Shown here one piece after another: positions 18,450-27,268 of a stretch of DNA of 64,000 bases; position 1 is the stretch's first letter, and each line of letters begins with the position of its first letter. This stretch comes from Terriglobia bacterium (GTDB lineage Bacteria; Acidobacteriota; Terriglobia; Acidiferrales; UBA7541), in the NCBI GenBank assembly GCA_020073485.1, contig JAIQFB010000026.1:1-64000 (forward strand), written 5' to 3'. The notes beneath the pieces are model-generated. The model was not told the origin of the DNA. It saw nothing but the letters and a program-made list of their open reading frames with translations, and did no database searches. Both the position numbers and the translations under genes were made by a program.

Positions 18450-18869
18450 ATGGCGTATTCCGATAAGGTAGTCGATCACTACGAGCATCCGCGCAATGTC
18501 GGCAGCCTGCCGAAGGACGATCCGAATGTAGGGACCGGCCTGGTGGGCGCGCCCGAATGCGGCGACGTCATGCGGCTGCAGATGAAGATCAATCCCGAAA
18601 CGCAGGTCATCGAAGAGGCCAAGTTCAAGACCTTCGGCTGCGGCTCGGCGATTGCCAGTTCCTCGCTCGCCACCGAATGGGTCAAGGGCAAGACGGTCTC
18701 GGAGGCGCTGGCGATCTCGAACACGGACATCGTCCGCGAGTTGAGCCTGCCTCCCGTGAAGATCCATTGCTCGGTGCTGGCCGAAGACGCCATCAAGGCC
18801 GCCATCGAGGACTGGAAAAAGAAGAAGGAAGTCTCCGCGCCTGCTGCCAACGCGACAGCCGGGAACTAA
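18450..18869 (+). CDS. iscU: Fe-S cluster assembly scaffold IscU
   Basis: The 139-residue protein starts at MAYSDKVVDHYEHPRNVG behind an AGGAG site. IscU is the scaffold on which [2Fe-2S] and [4Fe-4S] clusters form. The ligands are present: GAPECGDVM (Cys and the labile-cluster Asp), KTFGCGSAIASSS and IHCSVLAEDAI. The expected chaperone-binding LPPVK is conserved as LPPVKIHC, which is recognised by HscA, encoded two genes downstream. The C-terminus has a short Ala-rich tail beyond the E. coli protein. Operon context with iscS, iscA, hscB, hscA and fdx makes the assignment secure. Confidence 0.97.
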   Translation: MAYSDKVVDHYEHPRNVGSLPKDDPNVGTGLVGAPECGDVMRLQMKINPETQVIEEAKFKTFGCGSAIASSSLATEWVKGKTVSEALAISNTDIVRELSLPPVKIHCSVLAEDAIKAAIEDWKKKKEVSAPAANATAGN

Positions 18870-18955
18870 CCGGGCGATTCCGGCCGAGGTTTTAAATTTC
18901 AGGCTGCGCCGAACTGCAGGATGAATTCGGCGCAAGAGGTTTTTGGGGAACGACC

Positions 18956-19285
18956 ATGATTCACGTAACGGAAAAAGCGGCAGGTAAAATTCAGGAGTTG
19001 CTCGCCAAGGAAGGCGTCCCGGCCCAGACCGGCGGTCTGCGCGTGGGCGTGCAGGGCGGCGGCTGCTCGGGGCTCACGTATGCGATGCGCCTGGAAACGC
19101 AGGCGCGCGACCGCGACAAAGTAGTCGAGGAAAACGGCGCGCGGCTCTTCGTCGACCCGAAGAGCTATCTCTACCTGCACGAGACCACGCTCGATTATCA
19201 GGAAGACCTGATGCGCCGCGGCTTCGTCTTCCAGAATCCGCAGGCGTCGCGCAGTTGTGGATGCGGCACTTCGTTCACGGCGTAG
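18956..19285 (+). CDS. iscA: A-type iron-sulfur carrier IscA
   Basis: The 109-residue protein has the A-type carrier cysteines: one in GGGCSGLTY (about residue 37) and the pair in SCGCGTSF near the C-terminus. It is expected to carry clusters from IscU to apo-proteins. The ATG is 86 bases after the iscU stop. The length and motif spacing are normal for IscA/ErpA proteins; the operon position favours IscA. Confidence 0.94.
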   Translation: MIHVTEKAAGKIQELLAKEGVPAQTGGLRVGVQGGGCSGLTYAMRLETQARDRDKVVEENGARLFVDPKSYLYLHETTLDYQEDLMRRGFVFQNPQASRSCGCGTSFTA

Positions 19286-19502
19286 CTTTTGGGGGCCGCA
19301 GGATTTTACGGCGTAATGTTTTTCGGGTGAAATTCGGCTTCTCTCTCAGGGGTGATCGAAAGCGCTTCCTCTTATTTTCTATTCTAAAGAGAGTGAAACG
19401 CGTGGTTGGCCGGGATGGGAGCCCGCCAGCCACTTTTTTTTGCTTGGTGTGGGTGAATGCCCGCTTCCGGATGGCGTACGCAATGCCTCCCAAGACGATT
19501 TG

Positions 19503-19563
19503 TGGGTCGCGGCTTTAGCCACGACATAAGCCAGGGATAGAGAAAGGGCTTTAGCCCCTGACA
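19503..19563. repeat. Double mini-hairpin repeat between iscA and hscB
   Basis: GTCGCGGCT-TT-AGCCACGAC is followed by ATAAG, a spacer and GGGCT-TT-AGCCC then CTGAC. Order and spacing match the copy at 18271-18336. It occupies the end of the ~300-base gap between iscA and hscB, which otherwise holds no gene. Confidence 0.65.
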
Positions 19564-19583
19564 TTCGCGAGCCAACGAAACTC

Positions 19584-20285
19584 ATGAGCGCTGCAACCAC
19601 TACCGCCGCGACTTCCGCCAACTGCGGGAACTGCTCCGCGGCAACCGGTGGAGCGCACTTTTGCCCGGCGTGCGGGAAAATTCAGCCGTTGCCGCGCGGC
19701 ACCGATTATTTCGCGTTCTTCGGCCTGCCGCAGAAGCTCACGCTGGATCTGGAGCAGCTCGAACAGAAGTTTCACTCGCTGTCCTGGAAGCTGCACCCCG
19801 ATCATTTCGCGCGCGCTTCCGAGGACGAACGGCAGCTCTCACTCGATCGTTCCTCGCAGTTGAACGATGCGTATCGCACGCTGCGCGATCCGGTCGCGCG
19901 CGTCGAATACCTGCTCGGCCTTGCCGGCATGCGCAAGGAAGGCCAGAAGAAGCAGCAGGCGCCGCCCGAACTGCTCGAGGAAGTTTTCGAGCTGAACGAA
20001 TCGCTCGACGAGTTGCGCGAAACCCGCGCCTCCGGCGGAACCGCCGCGACGATGTCCGGCCTGCGCGCGAAACTCGAAACGGCGCAGCACAAATTTGAAG
20101 CGTCGCTCGCTGCCGTCGACTTGGAACTCGCGCGCGTTTCAACCGAATGGGACGCCGCGCTTGATTCCAGCGCGGACGATGCAGCGAAGAAAAAACTGAT
20201 GGAGAAAATGAACGAAGTACTGAACCGCCGTTCTTATATCCGCAACATGGTGAACGGCGTGAGGCAGGAATTGGCAGGGGCGTGA
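19584..20285 (+). CDS. hscB: Co-chaperone HscB with N-terminal four-cysteine motif
   Basis: The 233-residue J-protein works with HscA to release clusters from IscU. Residues 39-115 form a J domain with HPD at 71-73, and the C-terminal helical bundle ends in VRQELAGA. Compared with the ~170-residue E. coli HscB, it carries an extra N-terminal CGNC-X9-CPAC segment (C14, C17, C27, C30) that looks like a zinc ribbon. Such a CxxC...CxxC module is known from mitochondrial HSC20 proteins. The four cysteines are well spaced for metal binding. The gene lies 50 bases upstream of hscA. Confidence 0.92.
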   Translation: MSAATTTAATSANCGNCSAATGGAHFCPACGKIQPLPRGTDYFAFFGLPQKLTLDLEQLEQKFHSLSWKLHPDHFARASEDERQLSLDRSSQLNDAYRTLRDPVARVEYLLGLAGMRKEGQKKQQAPPELLEEVFELNESLDELRETRASGGTAATMSGLRAKLETAQHKFEASLAAVDLELARVSTEWDAALDSSADDAAKKKLMEKMNEVLNRRSYIRNMVNGVRQELAGA

Positions 20286-20334
20286 TTCCCGCCCTAGGCG
20301 GAAATCACATCTTCACGGGGGATTCAGTTAGACA

Positions 20335-22182
20335 ATGCCTAGAACCGTCGGCATCGATCTCGGCACCACCTACAGCCTGATCGCGTATCAGGACAAGCGC
20401 GAAGGCCGCCCGAAGTGTATCCCGGGCCCGTACGGTACGCCGCTATGCCCGTCGGTGGTGAGCGTGGACGCGGACGGCTCGATCATCGTCGGCGAGCCCG
20501 CGCGGCGCCGCCTGCTGACGCAATCTGAGCGGACCATTTATTCGGTGAAGCGCCTGATGGGCCGCGGCCCTGCCGACGTGCAGGACGAGCTGAAGATTTT
20601 CCCTTTCCGCATCGATCCGGCCAGCAGGAATGTCATCCGCGTGCGCCTAGGCGACCGCGTGTTCACGCCTCCGGAAATATCAGCATTCATTCTCCGCGAG
20701 CTGAAAAGCTGGGCCGACGAATATTTTCAGGACGTGGTGGACCGCGCGGTCATCACTGTGCCTGCGTATTTCAACGACGCCCAGCGCCAGGCCACGCGCG
20801 ATGCCGGGCGCCTGGCGGGACTCGATGTCCTGCGCCTGGTGAACGAGCCGACGGCCGCGGCCCTGGCCTACGGCCTGCACGAACAAAAGCGGGGCCGCGT
20901 CGCCGTCTACGATTTTGGCGGCGGCACGTTTGACATTTCGATCCTGAAACTGATTTCCACCACCGAGGGCGATATCTATCAGGTGCTTTCGACCAACGGC
21001 GACACGCATCTGGGCGGCGACGATATCGACAACGCGCTGCAGTCTCTGGCGCGCGAGGAGATTCTCAAGCAGGGCGTGGACCTCGCCGCGCAACCGGAAA
21101 CGATCCAGGAACTGCGCAAAGCCTTGATCTCGGCCAAGCACGAACTTTCCGAAGCCGTCAAAAGCACGGTGAAATTTCCGCTGCCCGATGGCGGCGTTTA
21201 TTTCCGCGAAATCACGCGCGCCGAGTACGACCGCATCATTCGCCCCATCGTCGATCGCACCATGGCGCCGGTGCGCCAGGCGCTCTCCGACGCCAAGCTT
21301 ACTCCCGCTGAGATCGAGGAAGTGGTGCTCGTCGGCGGCTCGACGCGCGTGCCCCTGGTGCGCAGCACGGTCGAGGAATTTTTCGGGCGCCGCCCGCATG
21401 CCGAACTCAATCCCGACGAAGTCGTGGCGCTGGGCGCGGCCGTGCAGGCCGACATCCTCGAAGGCGGCGTGAACGACATGCTGCTGCTCGACGTCACGCC
21501 GCTCTCGCTGGGCATCGAAACCATGGGCGGCGTAGTCGCGAAAATCATTCCGCGCAATTCGACAGTTCCCGCCAGCGCCCAGGAAATGTTCACCACCGGC
21601 GTCGAGAACCAGACTGGGATCGACATTCACGTGCTGCAGGGCGAGCGCGAACTGGCCAAGGATTGCCGCTCGCTGGCGCGATTTCAGTTGAAAGTTCCTC
21701 CGGGTCCGGCGGGCCTGGCGCGCATCGAAGTGAAATTTCTGATCGACGCCAGCGGCATCCTGCAAGTTGCCGCGCGCGATCTGCGCACCGGCGAGGAACA
21801 CAAGATCGAAGTCCAGCCGAGCTACGGTCTGGACGATGCCGAAGTCGAGCGCATGCTCGAAGAGTCCATCGAATTCGCCGAGCAGGATTTTTCCCAGCGC
21901 CAGTTGATCGAGGCTCGCAACGAAGCCGAAACCGTGCTCCAGGCCACAGAAAAGGCCTTGGCGCGCGAACAGGCGGAAGCCCCCGGCGAAATGTCGAGCG
22001 AGGAGCGCCACGCTTTGGATGCCGCCGTGGCGTCCCTGCGGGAAGCTATCGCCGGCACCGATTACAAACGCATCCGCGCCTTCGTCGATGTGCTGAACCA
22101 GGCTACCATGCCGCTCGCCGAGCGCATGATGAACCGCGCGCTGGGCGCGGCTCTGGAAGGCAAGAATTTAGGCGAAGTGTAG
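20335..22182 (+). CDS. hscA: Hsp70-type chaperone HscA
   Basis: The 615-residue protein is a specialised Hsp70 for cluster transfer from IscU. Nucleotide-binding motifs are [13 protein letters not shown] (6-18), [14 protein letters not shown] and [13 protein letters not shown], followed by the substrate-binding domain starting near [17 protein letters not shown]. The length is nearly that of E. coli HscA (616), shorter than DnaK, and the C-terminus lacks the DnaK EEV-type tail. Its position between hscB and fdx confirms HscA rather than DnaK. Confidence 0.95.
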   Translation: MPRTVGIDLGTTYSLIAYQDKREGRPKCIPGPYGTPLCPSVVSVDADGSIIVGEPARRRLLTQSERTIYSVKRLMGRGPADVQDELKIFPFRIDPASRNVIRVRLGDRVFTPPEISAFILRELKSWADEYFQDVVDRAVITVPAYFNDAQRQATRDAGRLAGLDVLRLVNEPTAAALAYGLHEQKRGRVAVYDFGGGTFDISILKLISTTEGDIYQVLSTNGDTHLGGDDIDNALQSLAREEILKQGVDLAAQPETIQELRKALISAKHELSEAVKSTVKFPLPDGGVYFREITRAEYDRIIRPIVDRTMAPVRQALSDAKLTPAEIEEVVLVGGSTRVPLVRSTVEEFFGRRPHAELNPDEVVALGAAVQADILEGGVNDMLLLDVTPLSLGIETMGGVVAKIIPRNSTVPASAQEMFTTGVENQTGIDIHVLQGERELAKDCRSLARFQLKVPPGPAGLARIEVKFLIDASGILQVAARDLRTGEEHKIEVQPSYGLDDAEVERMLEESIEFAEQDFSQRQLIEARNEAETVLQATEKALAREQAEAPGEMSSEERHALDAAVASLREAIAGTDYKRIRAFVDVLNQATMPLAERMMNRALGAALEGKNLGEV

Positions 22183-22270
22183 CGCTTTTTCCTCATCACC
22201 TCCGCTCGTTATTCGGAGCGGAGCTAGGAATCTCTCTTGGGTTTCTGTCAGGAGAAGTAAGGAGACAACC

Positions 22271-22681
22271 ATGGGCGGCAGCAATCCGTACATCGAACAA
22301 GTCAAGTATTCGCCCGCGACGAAAAAATTCAAGGTGACGTTTGTCCGCGAGGGCAAGACGTTCGAGGTCGACCCCGAAAAAGTTCCCTACGCGCGCGAGG
22401 GTCTGCCCGGAAGCATCCTGGATATCGCCACGGGTTTTCACATGGGCCTGGACCACGCCTGCGGCGGCGTCTGCGCCTGCTCCACGTGTCACGTGATCGT
22501 GCATGAGGGCCTCGAGTCCTGCAACGAGCCTACCGACGCGGAGCTCGACCAGCTCGATGAAGCTCCCGGCCTCACGTCCAAATCGCGCCTGGGATGCCAG
22601 TGCGTTCCTGACGGCACGCGCGACATCGTCGTCGAGATTCCCGAGTGGAACAAGAACTACGCCAAGGAAGCGGAGCACTAA
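22271..22681 (+). CDS. fdx: [2Fe-2S] ferredoxin of the ISC system
   Basis: The 136-residue protein is an adrenodoxin-type ferredoxin. The cluster ligands are in HACGGVCACSTCHV (C-X5-C-X2-C, with an extra cysteine between as in E. coli Fdx) and the later LGCQCVP. It supplies electrons to cluster assembly on IscU. An AAGGAG site precedes the ATG. It is longer than E. coli Fdx (111) because of an N-terminal extension (MGGSNPYIEQVKYSPATKK) and a C-terminal acidic tail. It is followed by a GC-rich hairpin and then iscX. Confidence 0.95.
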   Translation: MGGSNPYIEQVKYSPATKKFKVTFVREGKTFEVDPEKVPYAREGLPGSILDIATGFHMGLDHACGGVCACSTCHVIVHEGLESCNEPTDAELDQLDEAPGLTSKSRLGCQCVPDGTRDIVVEIPEWNKNYAKEAEH

Positions 22682-22696
22682 AGTAAACAGGCTTCT

Positions 22697-22717
22697 GGCT
22701 GGGGCGACACCCCAGCC
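22697..22717 (+). other. GC-rich hairpin between fdx and iscX
   Basis: GGCTGGGG-CGACA-CCCCAGCC forms a perfect eight-pair stem 16 bases after the fdx stop. There is no U-tract, so it is more likely an RNA-stabilising or attenuating structure than a full terminator. It may set lower expression of iscX relative to fdx. Confidence 0.5.
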
Positions 22718-22866
22718 CGTCGTCATTCCGTTCACGGTGAACCGAGGGCCTGCTGTTGGCCCGAGGAATCCCTCCGCGGTTTCTTCCAGAGGGAAGGGAG
22801 CCTCCACATCTGGCAGTTCCCGGCGGCCTCGAAACAAAATTGCGAATCATGAAGGAGAGACCTGAA

Positions 22867-23085
22867 ATGCCGGCCACATTCGACTGGGACGATACCGAAG
22901 AAATCGGAATCCAACTCGCGGAAAAGCATCCCGACACCGATCCGCTGACGGTTCGCTTCACCGACCTGCACAAATGGATCACCAGCCTGGAAGGTTTCAC
23001 CGGCGATCCGAAGCAATCCAATGAAAGCAAGCTCGAAGCGATCCAAATGGCCTGGCTGGAGGAGCATAACGATCGAAATTCGTGA
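22867..23085 (+). CDS. iscX: IscX, small acidic regulator of cluster assembly
   Basis: The 72-residue protein starts at MPATFDWDDTEEIGI, chosen because AAGGAG lies 11 bases upstream; the open frame extends 37 codons earlier. IscX binds IscS and ferrous iron and tunes cluster synthesis. Family landmarks are DWDDTEEIG, DPLTVRFTDLHKWI, LEGFTGDPKQSNE and LEAIQMAWLEE. It is strongly acidic, as expected. It is the last gene of the isc operon, 185 bases after fdx. Confidence 0.9.
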   Translation: MPATFDWDDTEEIGIQLAEKHPDTDPLTVRFTDLHKWITSLEGFTGDPKQSNESKLEAIQMAWLEEHNDRNS

Positions 23086-23113
23086 CTGGTGGTCGGTGAC
23101 TAGTGACTGGTGA
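23082..23113. repeat. GTGACTGGTGA short repeat cluster
   Basis: GTGACTGGTG occurs twice with a diverged GTCGGTGACTA between, overlapping the iscX stop codon. A related cluster lies at 41328-41359, also just after a gene. The unit looks like a dispersed intergenic filler repeat; no function is evident. Confidence 0.45.
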
Positions 23114-23246
23114 TTCTTGAACACCGGTTCCCGGTATCGAGCAGTTCGCTCTTAGCTTTCGACTGTCGACTCTCGGCTGGCCTCCCCCGGCTTGTCAATT
23201 CCCCGGGTTTCCTCTACTCTAGTCGTTCCACATATTTCTCGTCTGT

Positions 23247-23321
23247 GGCGCTATGGTGCAACGGTTAGCACGTGGCCCTTTCAAGGCCAAAATGCGGGTT
23301 CGATTCCCGCTAGCGCTACCA
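23247..23321 (+). tRNA. tRNA-Glu (anticodon TTC)
   Basis: All arms fold: acceptor GGCGCTA/TAGCGCT (one G-U pair), D stem GTGC/GCAC, anticodon stem TGGCC/GGCCA with loop CTTTCAA, giving anticodon TTC, and T stem GCGGG/CCCGC with loop TTCGATT. The 3' CCA is encoded (23319-23321). It reads GAA/GAG glutamate codons. It stands alone between iscX and the polysaccharide deacetylase gene. Confidence 0.95.
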
Positions 23322-23839
23322 CTACTTTCCCCCCTCCGGCGGCCTGCTCTTTCCTAGAGCGGTAGGCTTTCCAAATCCGCGTGCCTGCGGTTTCTATTTC
23401 CGGCGAACCTGATATTTTGACGGACTAACCTCTTGGGGACGGGCCAAATTCCAAGAACTGTTTTGTCCCGGACGCCACGGAACCACTGGAAATTTCGGGG
23501 CTGATTGTGGCAACTGTTTTCTTAGCAATCCCGCCTCGATGGGTAAGGCAAGGGCCTCGGAATTCAGTTTCATCAAGCGCAAATAAGCCCATTGCGTGCA
23601 TGATGTTAGCCGGGCAACGGGCACGAAACTCGCCGCCGCTATCCCATTACTTTGGCAGAGCGATTGCTCAGATCAGTGCGTCGTGGGGTGAATTTTATGG
23701 CACTGGCACACCTCACCCGCACTATGCCAGCGAACTCGCTTTGGCTGGCTTTTGCAAAGAGCTTGCTGTGACGGCGATTCCGAGGAGTGATACTCTGGAA
23801 AGGTTGGCGTGAAACCAGCCGGGGTTTAGGGACAATCCT
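23322..23839. other. Gap of 518 bases after tRNA-Glu
   Basis: No gene could be supported here. Short open frames on both strands (23507-23812 plus, 23394-23624 minus) have no start signals or recognisable sequence. I looked for a second copy of the tRNA 3' end as a mark of an integrated element and did not find one. Confidence 0.45.
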
Positions 23840-24916
23840 TTGAGCGTGAACTTCCTAAAATACTTGCCGGGACGCGTGATCTGGCGCATGCCGTTCCGGT
23901 TCAACGTCGCCAACGCGATCAACCCCAGCTACACACTGAGGTGTGTCCTTTACCACGATATTTCCGATACGACCTCGACCTACACGAACGGCCTGGGTGT
24001 GACCGTCAGCAAAAAATCGTTCGAGAACGACCTCCGGTTTCTCGCGAAACATTACACGCCGGTGACGCTGGATGAGGCCCTGAACCCTCCGAAAGATCCC
24101 AAAAAAAATTACCGGCCGGTTCTGCTGACCTTCGACGATGCCTACGCATCGGTCGCCACGGAAGCGGCTCCCATCTGCCAAAAATATGGAATCCCGGCCG
24201 TGTTCTTCGTGAGCGCGCGGTTCATCGGCAATCAGGACCTGGCCATGGATAACCTCATCTGCCACGTCGCGAACACCCGGGGATATGACGCGATCAACAA
24301 GGCCGCGTCGGAGGCCGCAAAGTCCCCTGCGAAATTGAACGACCTCTCCGAGGCCTGCGGGGATTTTCTCCCGCGGGTGTGGGGCGAACAGCGGGAAACA
24401 TTCCGGCAAGGTCTAGCGGACGCCGCCGGACGCAGCTTAAAAGAGATGGCGGAGGAAGCGGGTCTGTACATCAGTCCCCAACAGCTGCGTTCGCTCGCCT
24501 CGTTCAATTTTGAGATCGGAAATCACACCTACTCGCATGTGTACGGGCGAAATCTCGCGGGGAACGATTTCGCCGAGGAGATCGGACGCAACAAATCCGT
24601 CTTGGAATCGATCTCCGGAAAAACGATTCGCACGTTCAGCGCTCCCTACGGCTCCGCGATTGACCTGCCTGGACGGCTGGTGGAATACTTGCGCCAGTTA
24701 AAGCATGAATCCGCTTTCCTGGTGGAAAGCTCCATAAACAACCCGCGCACCGATCCATTCCGGCTGTTGCGGGTCAGTGTGCAGGTGTCAAACAACGCGG
24801 ATTTGTTTTCGGAACTGGAGATCATGCCGCGCCTGCGGTCGATTCGCGATGCGCTGTTTCGTAGGCAGGGCAATGTGACGCCCGCGGCCAGCCAGGCGAG
24901 AGTGGCCGCGGACTAG
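23840..24916 (+). CDS. Polysaccharide deacetylase family protein (NodB fold)
   Basis: The product is up to 358 residues from the TTG at 23840 (AGGGA seven to eight bases upstream); a GTG two codons later is also possible. NodB-domain motifs are LLTFDDAY (metal-binding Asp pair), GNHTYSH (the HxxxH-type metal motif) and FSAPYGS. A helical insert of ~100 residues lies between motif 1 and motif 2, which is larger than usual. Such enzymes remove N-acetyl or O-acetyl groups from cell-surface sugars, often in exopolysaccharide or lipid A-related clusters. There is no signal peptide, suggesting a cytoplasmic nucleotide- or lipid-linked substrate. A formyltransferase gene follows by 48 bases. Confidence 0.87.
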   Translation: MSVNFLKYLPGRVIWRMPFRFNVANAINPSYTLRCVLYHDISDTTSTYTNGLGVTVSKKSFENDLRFLAKHYTPVTLDEALNPPKDPKKNYRPVLLTFDDAYASVATEAAPICQKYGIPAVFFVSARFIGNQDLAMDNLICHVANTRGYDAINKAASEAAKSPAKLNDLSEACGDFLPRVWGEQRETFRQGLADAAGRSLKEMAEEAGLYISPQQLRSLASFNFEIGNHTYSHVYGRNLAGNDFAEEIGRNKSVLESISGKTIRTFSAPYGSAIDLPGRLVEYLRQLKHESAFLVESSINNPRTDPFRLLRVSVQVSNNADLFSELEIMPRLRSIRDALFRRQGNVTPAASQARVAAD

Positions 24917-24964
24917 CCAGTTCCGGCTCACGGTTGTGGCGCAGGGGCAGTCGTGGAGAATTCG

Positions 24965-25816
24965 ATGGACAAGGACAGGCTGAACAAACCGAGAATCATC
25001 CTGATCACCGGCGACGATCTGGAACATCGGTTTGTCGCCAATACGCTGTCGGCCACGCTGAATCTTGCGGGAATCGTGGTCGATCACGGCAAGCCGCAGG
25101 GCAAATTCGAACGTGGCCGCAAGCTCTGGAAGAGGTACACCCTTGGCCAAATGTTCAGCCGCGCCATTCTGCTCGTTTTGAGGACCGTATGGCGGGACAA
25201 TTCACGGCGCACGGAAGACGTCCTGAAGGTTCTCGGACCCGCCAATTGTTCCGAGTTCTCGCGTGACGATCTGGTGTCTCACGTAAATGGAATCAATACG
25301 CTGGAAGGCGTTGGCGTTGTGACTTCGCTTCAGCCTGACATCCTTTTAATTTTTGGAACCGGGATCGTGGGCAAGAAAATTCTTTCTCTTCCGAGCCGCA
25401 TCGCCCTGAACATGCACACCGGTATTTCGCCGATCTATCGCGGATGCGACTGCACCTTTTGGCCCGTTCATAACGGGGAGCTTCATATGCTCGGCGCGAC
25501 GGTTCACGAATGCACCGCGCTGGTCGATGGGGGCAGGATTTTTGCGACAGCCCGGGCTTCGGTGGAAGCCGGGGACTCGCTGTTTGCCATTTTTGCCAGG
25601 TGCGTCAAGACCGGTGCAAATCTTTACGCCCAAACCGCGCAGCAGTTTATCGGCGCGAGCCCCGAAGGGTCGGTGCAGGATCTCAACCTGGGAAAAGAAT
25701 ACAAGGCATTCGAGAGGGGCCTGAGTGCGGAATGGACCACTCGCCGGAAGATCAAGGCCGGACTAATCCGCCGCTACGCCCAATCCTCGGTCGAGTCCCA
25801 ACCCTGCATTCCATAG
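24965..25816 (+). CDS. Formyltransferase-family protein
   Basis: The 283-residue protein starts at the ATG at 24965 with GGAG six bases upstream. It has a formyl_trans_N-type fold: a Rossmann start IILITGDDLEHRFVANTL, the catalytic segment NMHTGISPIYRGCDCTFWP (Asn and His of the usual N-H-D site) and VDGGRIFA with the aspartate. Family members transfer a formyl group from 10-formyltetrahydrofolate to amino sugars, methionyl-tRNA or GAR. Pairing with the deacetylase gene suggests N-formylation of a freshly deacetylated amino sugar, which is inference. No sugar-binding C-terminal domain of the Fmt type is present. Confidence 0.82.
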   Translation: MDKDRLNKPRIILITGDDLEHRFVANTLSATLNLAGIVVDHGKPQGKFERGRKLWKRYTLGQMFSRAILLVLRTVWRDNSRRTEDVLKVLGPANCSEFSRDDLVSHVNGINTLEGVGVVTSLQPDILLIFGTGIVGKKILSLPSRIALNMHTGISPIYRGCDCTFWPVHNGELHMLGATVHECTALVDGGRIFATARASVEAGDSLFAIFARCVKTGANLYAQTAQQFIGASPEGSVQDLNLGKEYKAFERGLSAEWTTRRKIKAGLIRRYAQSSVESQPCIP

Positions 25817-26076
25817 CCGTTTGGCGGATGCGGAACAGCATCAGCACACACCCGCGAATTGCCTGATCTTCTCTCAGCGCACGAACAGAATTCCCGCTCC
25901 GCCTTCCTATCTCACCAAGAATTGACAGGATGATGCCATAGTTGTAGGTTGATCCGGCTTCCGCACCGGACAGACGCGAAACGAATTATGGACTTCACTC
26001 GATTCGATTCCTCCATCAGCGAATCAAGCCTGCCAATCGGCATGCTTGTGATGATTCCGGCCCCCAAGCCGGCCAC

Positions 26077-26907
26077 ATGAATCCAGTCGTTATCACCGCT
26101 GCGTTAACGGGTCCCATCGCCACCAAGGGGGACAATCCCGGGCTCCCCGTCACGCCCGAAGAAATCGCCGCGGCAGCCGCGGCCGCCTGCCACGCCGGCG
26201 CCTCGGTTGCGCACGTCCACCTGCGTGATGCACAGGGGCGCCCGACCGCCGACCTGAACATCGCAAAGCGCGTCCTCGATCTGATCCGGGAGCAGTCGCC
26301 GATTCTGATTCAATTGTCCACCGGCGTCGGCCTCGATGTTCCGTTTGAGGAGCGGGAGAAACTGGTCGAGCTCCGGCCGCGAATGGCTACGCTCAACCCG
26401 TGCACCATGTCCTTCAGCACCGGCGAATTCCGGAATCCGCCGCGGGGAGTCCGACGGCTGGCGGCGCGCATGATGGAGTTGGGTGTGAAAGCGGAGCTGG
26501 AAATTTACGATTCCGGCCACGTTGATTTCTGCAATGTCCTGCTGCACGAAGGACTGCTCATCGAGCCGCTGCAATTTTCCATCGTGATGGGTGTGCGCGG
26601 GGGAATGGCCGCGACTCCCGAAAACCTGCTGCACACGCTGCGCAAATTGCCCCCCCGTGCGATCTGGCAGGCCATCGCCATTGGAAAAGCGAACTTGGAT
26701 CTGACGGCCATCGCCATCGCCATGGGCGGCAATGCCCGCACGGGGCTCGAAGATACGCTCTATCTGCGAAAGGGCGAACTCGCGCCCGATAATGCCGCGC
26801 TCGTGAAACGTCTGGCGGGGGTCTGCCTGTCCCTGGAACGCCCCGTGGCCACTGTGAGCCAAGCGGAAGAAATTCTTTCTCTGCCTCGCGATCTGCCCTG
26901 CCCCTAG
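26077..26907 (+). CDS. Beta-keto acid cleavage enzyme (BKACE family)
   Basis: The 276-residue protein belongs to the family first described for 3-keto-5-aminohexanoate cleavage (Kce). It is a zinc-dependent TIM barrel that condenses a beta-keto acid with acetyl-CoA and releases acetoacetate and a new CoA thioester. Visible marks are VAHVHLRDAQGRPT (zinc-binding HxH), the conserved PCTMSF region, SIVMGVRGGMAATPENL and GGNARTGLEDTLYLRKGE near the C-terminus, which includes the catalytic glutamate. The family covers many substrates and no lysine-fermentation genes flank it, so the substrate is unknown. It stands alone between intergenic gaps of 260 and 361 bases. Confidence 0.9.
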   Translation: MNPVVITAALTGPIATKGDNPGLPVTPEEIAAAAAAACHAGASVAHVHLRDAQGRPTADLNIAKRVLDLIREQSPILIQLSTGVGLDVPFEEREKLVELRPRMATLNPCTMSFSTGEFRNPPRGVRRLAARMMELGVKAELEIYDSGHVDFCNVLLHEGLLIEPLQFSIVMGVRGGMAATPENLLHTLRKLPPRAIWQAIAIGKANLDLTAIAIAMGGNARTGLEDTLYLRKGELAPDNAALVKRLAGVCLSLERPVATVSQAEEILSLPRDLPCP

Positions 26908-27268
26908 AAAGCCCTTCCGGCAACTTCGGGATCCCCTTCGTTGTCCGGCACCTCTGAGTATTTGGAGTTCTAATTTCCCGCTGAAAAGTAAATGCAATGC
27001 CTCAGGTATCAGATTGATAATAAGGAGGTTATAGAACATTCCTTGGATTTGCGAATTTGATCGTGGCCCCGCTTCCTCATATTGAAACCATTCTACCCAT
27101 ATTGGCATTGGAAATCTGATTCCATTCATGCAAAATCGCTAATAACTACCTTATTTACTTATATTTAGAAGGTGCTGCGGGGTGGTGTATTACGTGCTGT
27201 ATTCCTTTGGGATTTGGTCAGAGTTTGGACAAATAGCGATCTTCGGATAGTGGCGCAGGCCGACCGTA
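26908..27268. other. AT-rich region upstream of the pilin operon
   Basis: This 361-base gap is visibly more AT-rich than the rest of the window and should contain the promoter of the pseudopilin operon starting at 27269. I see no gene and no confident -35/-10 pair. Confidence 0.45.

Noticed and set aside
20680-22011. Minus-strand frame of 443 codons opposite hscA
   Set aside because: It is antisense to a clear Hsp70 gene and has no domain.
23247-23321. tRNA-Glu as an attachment site of an integrated island
   Set aside because: No integrase gene and no second copy of the tRNA 3' end was found in the following 4 kb.
23507-23812. Plus-strand frame of 101 codons after the tRNA
   Set aside because: No start signal, no homology recognised and lower coding character than flanking genes.
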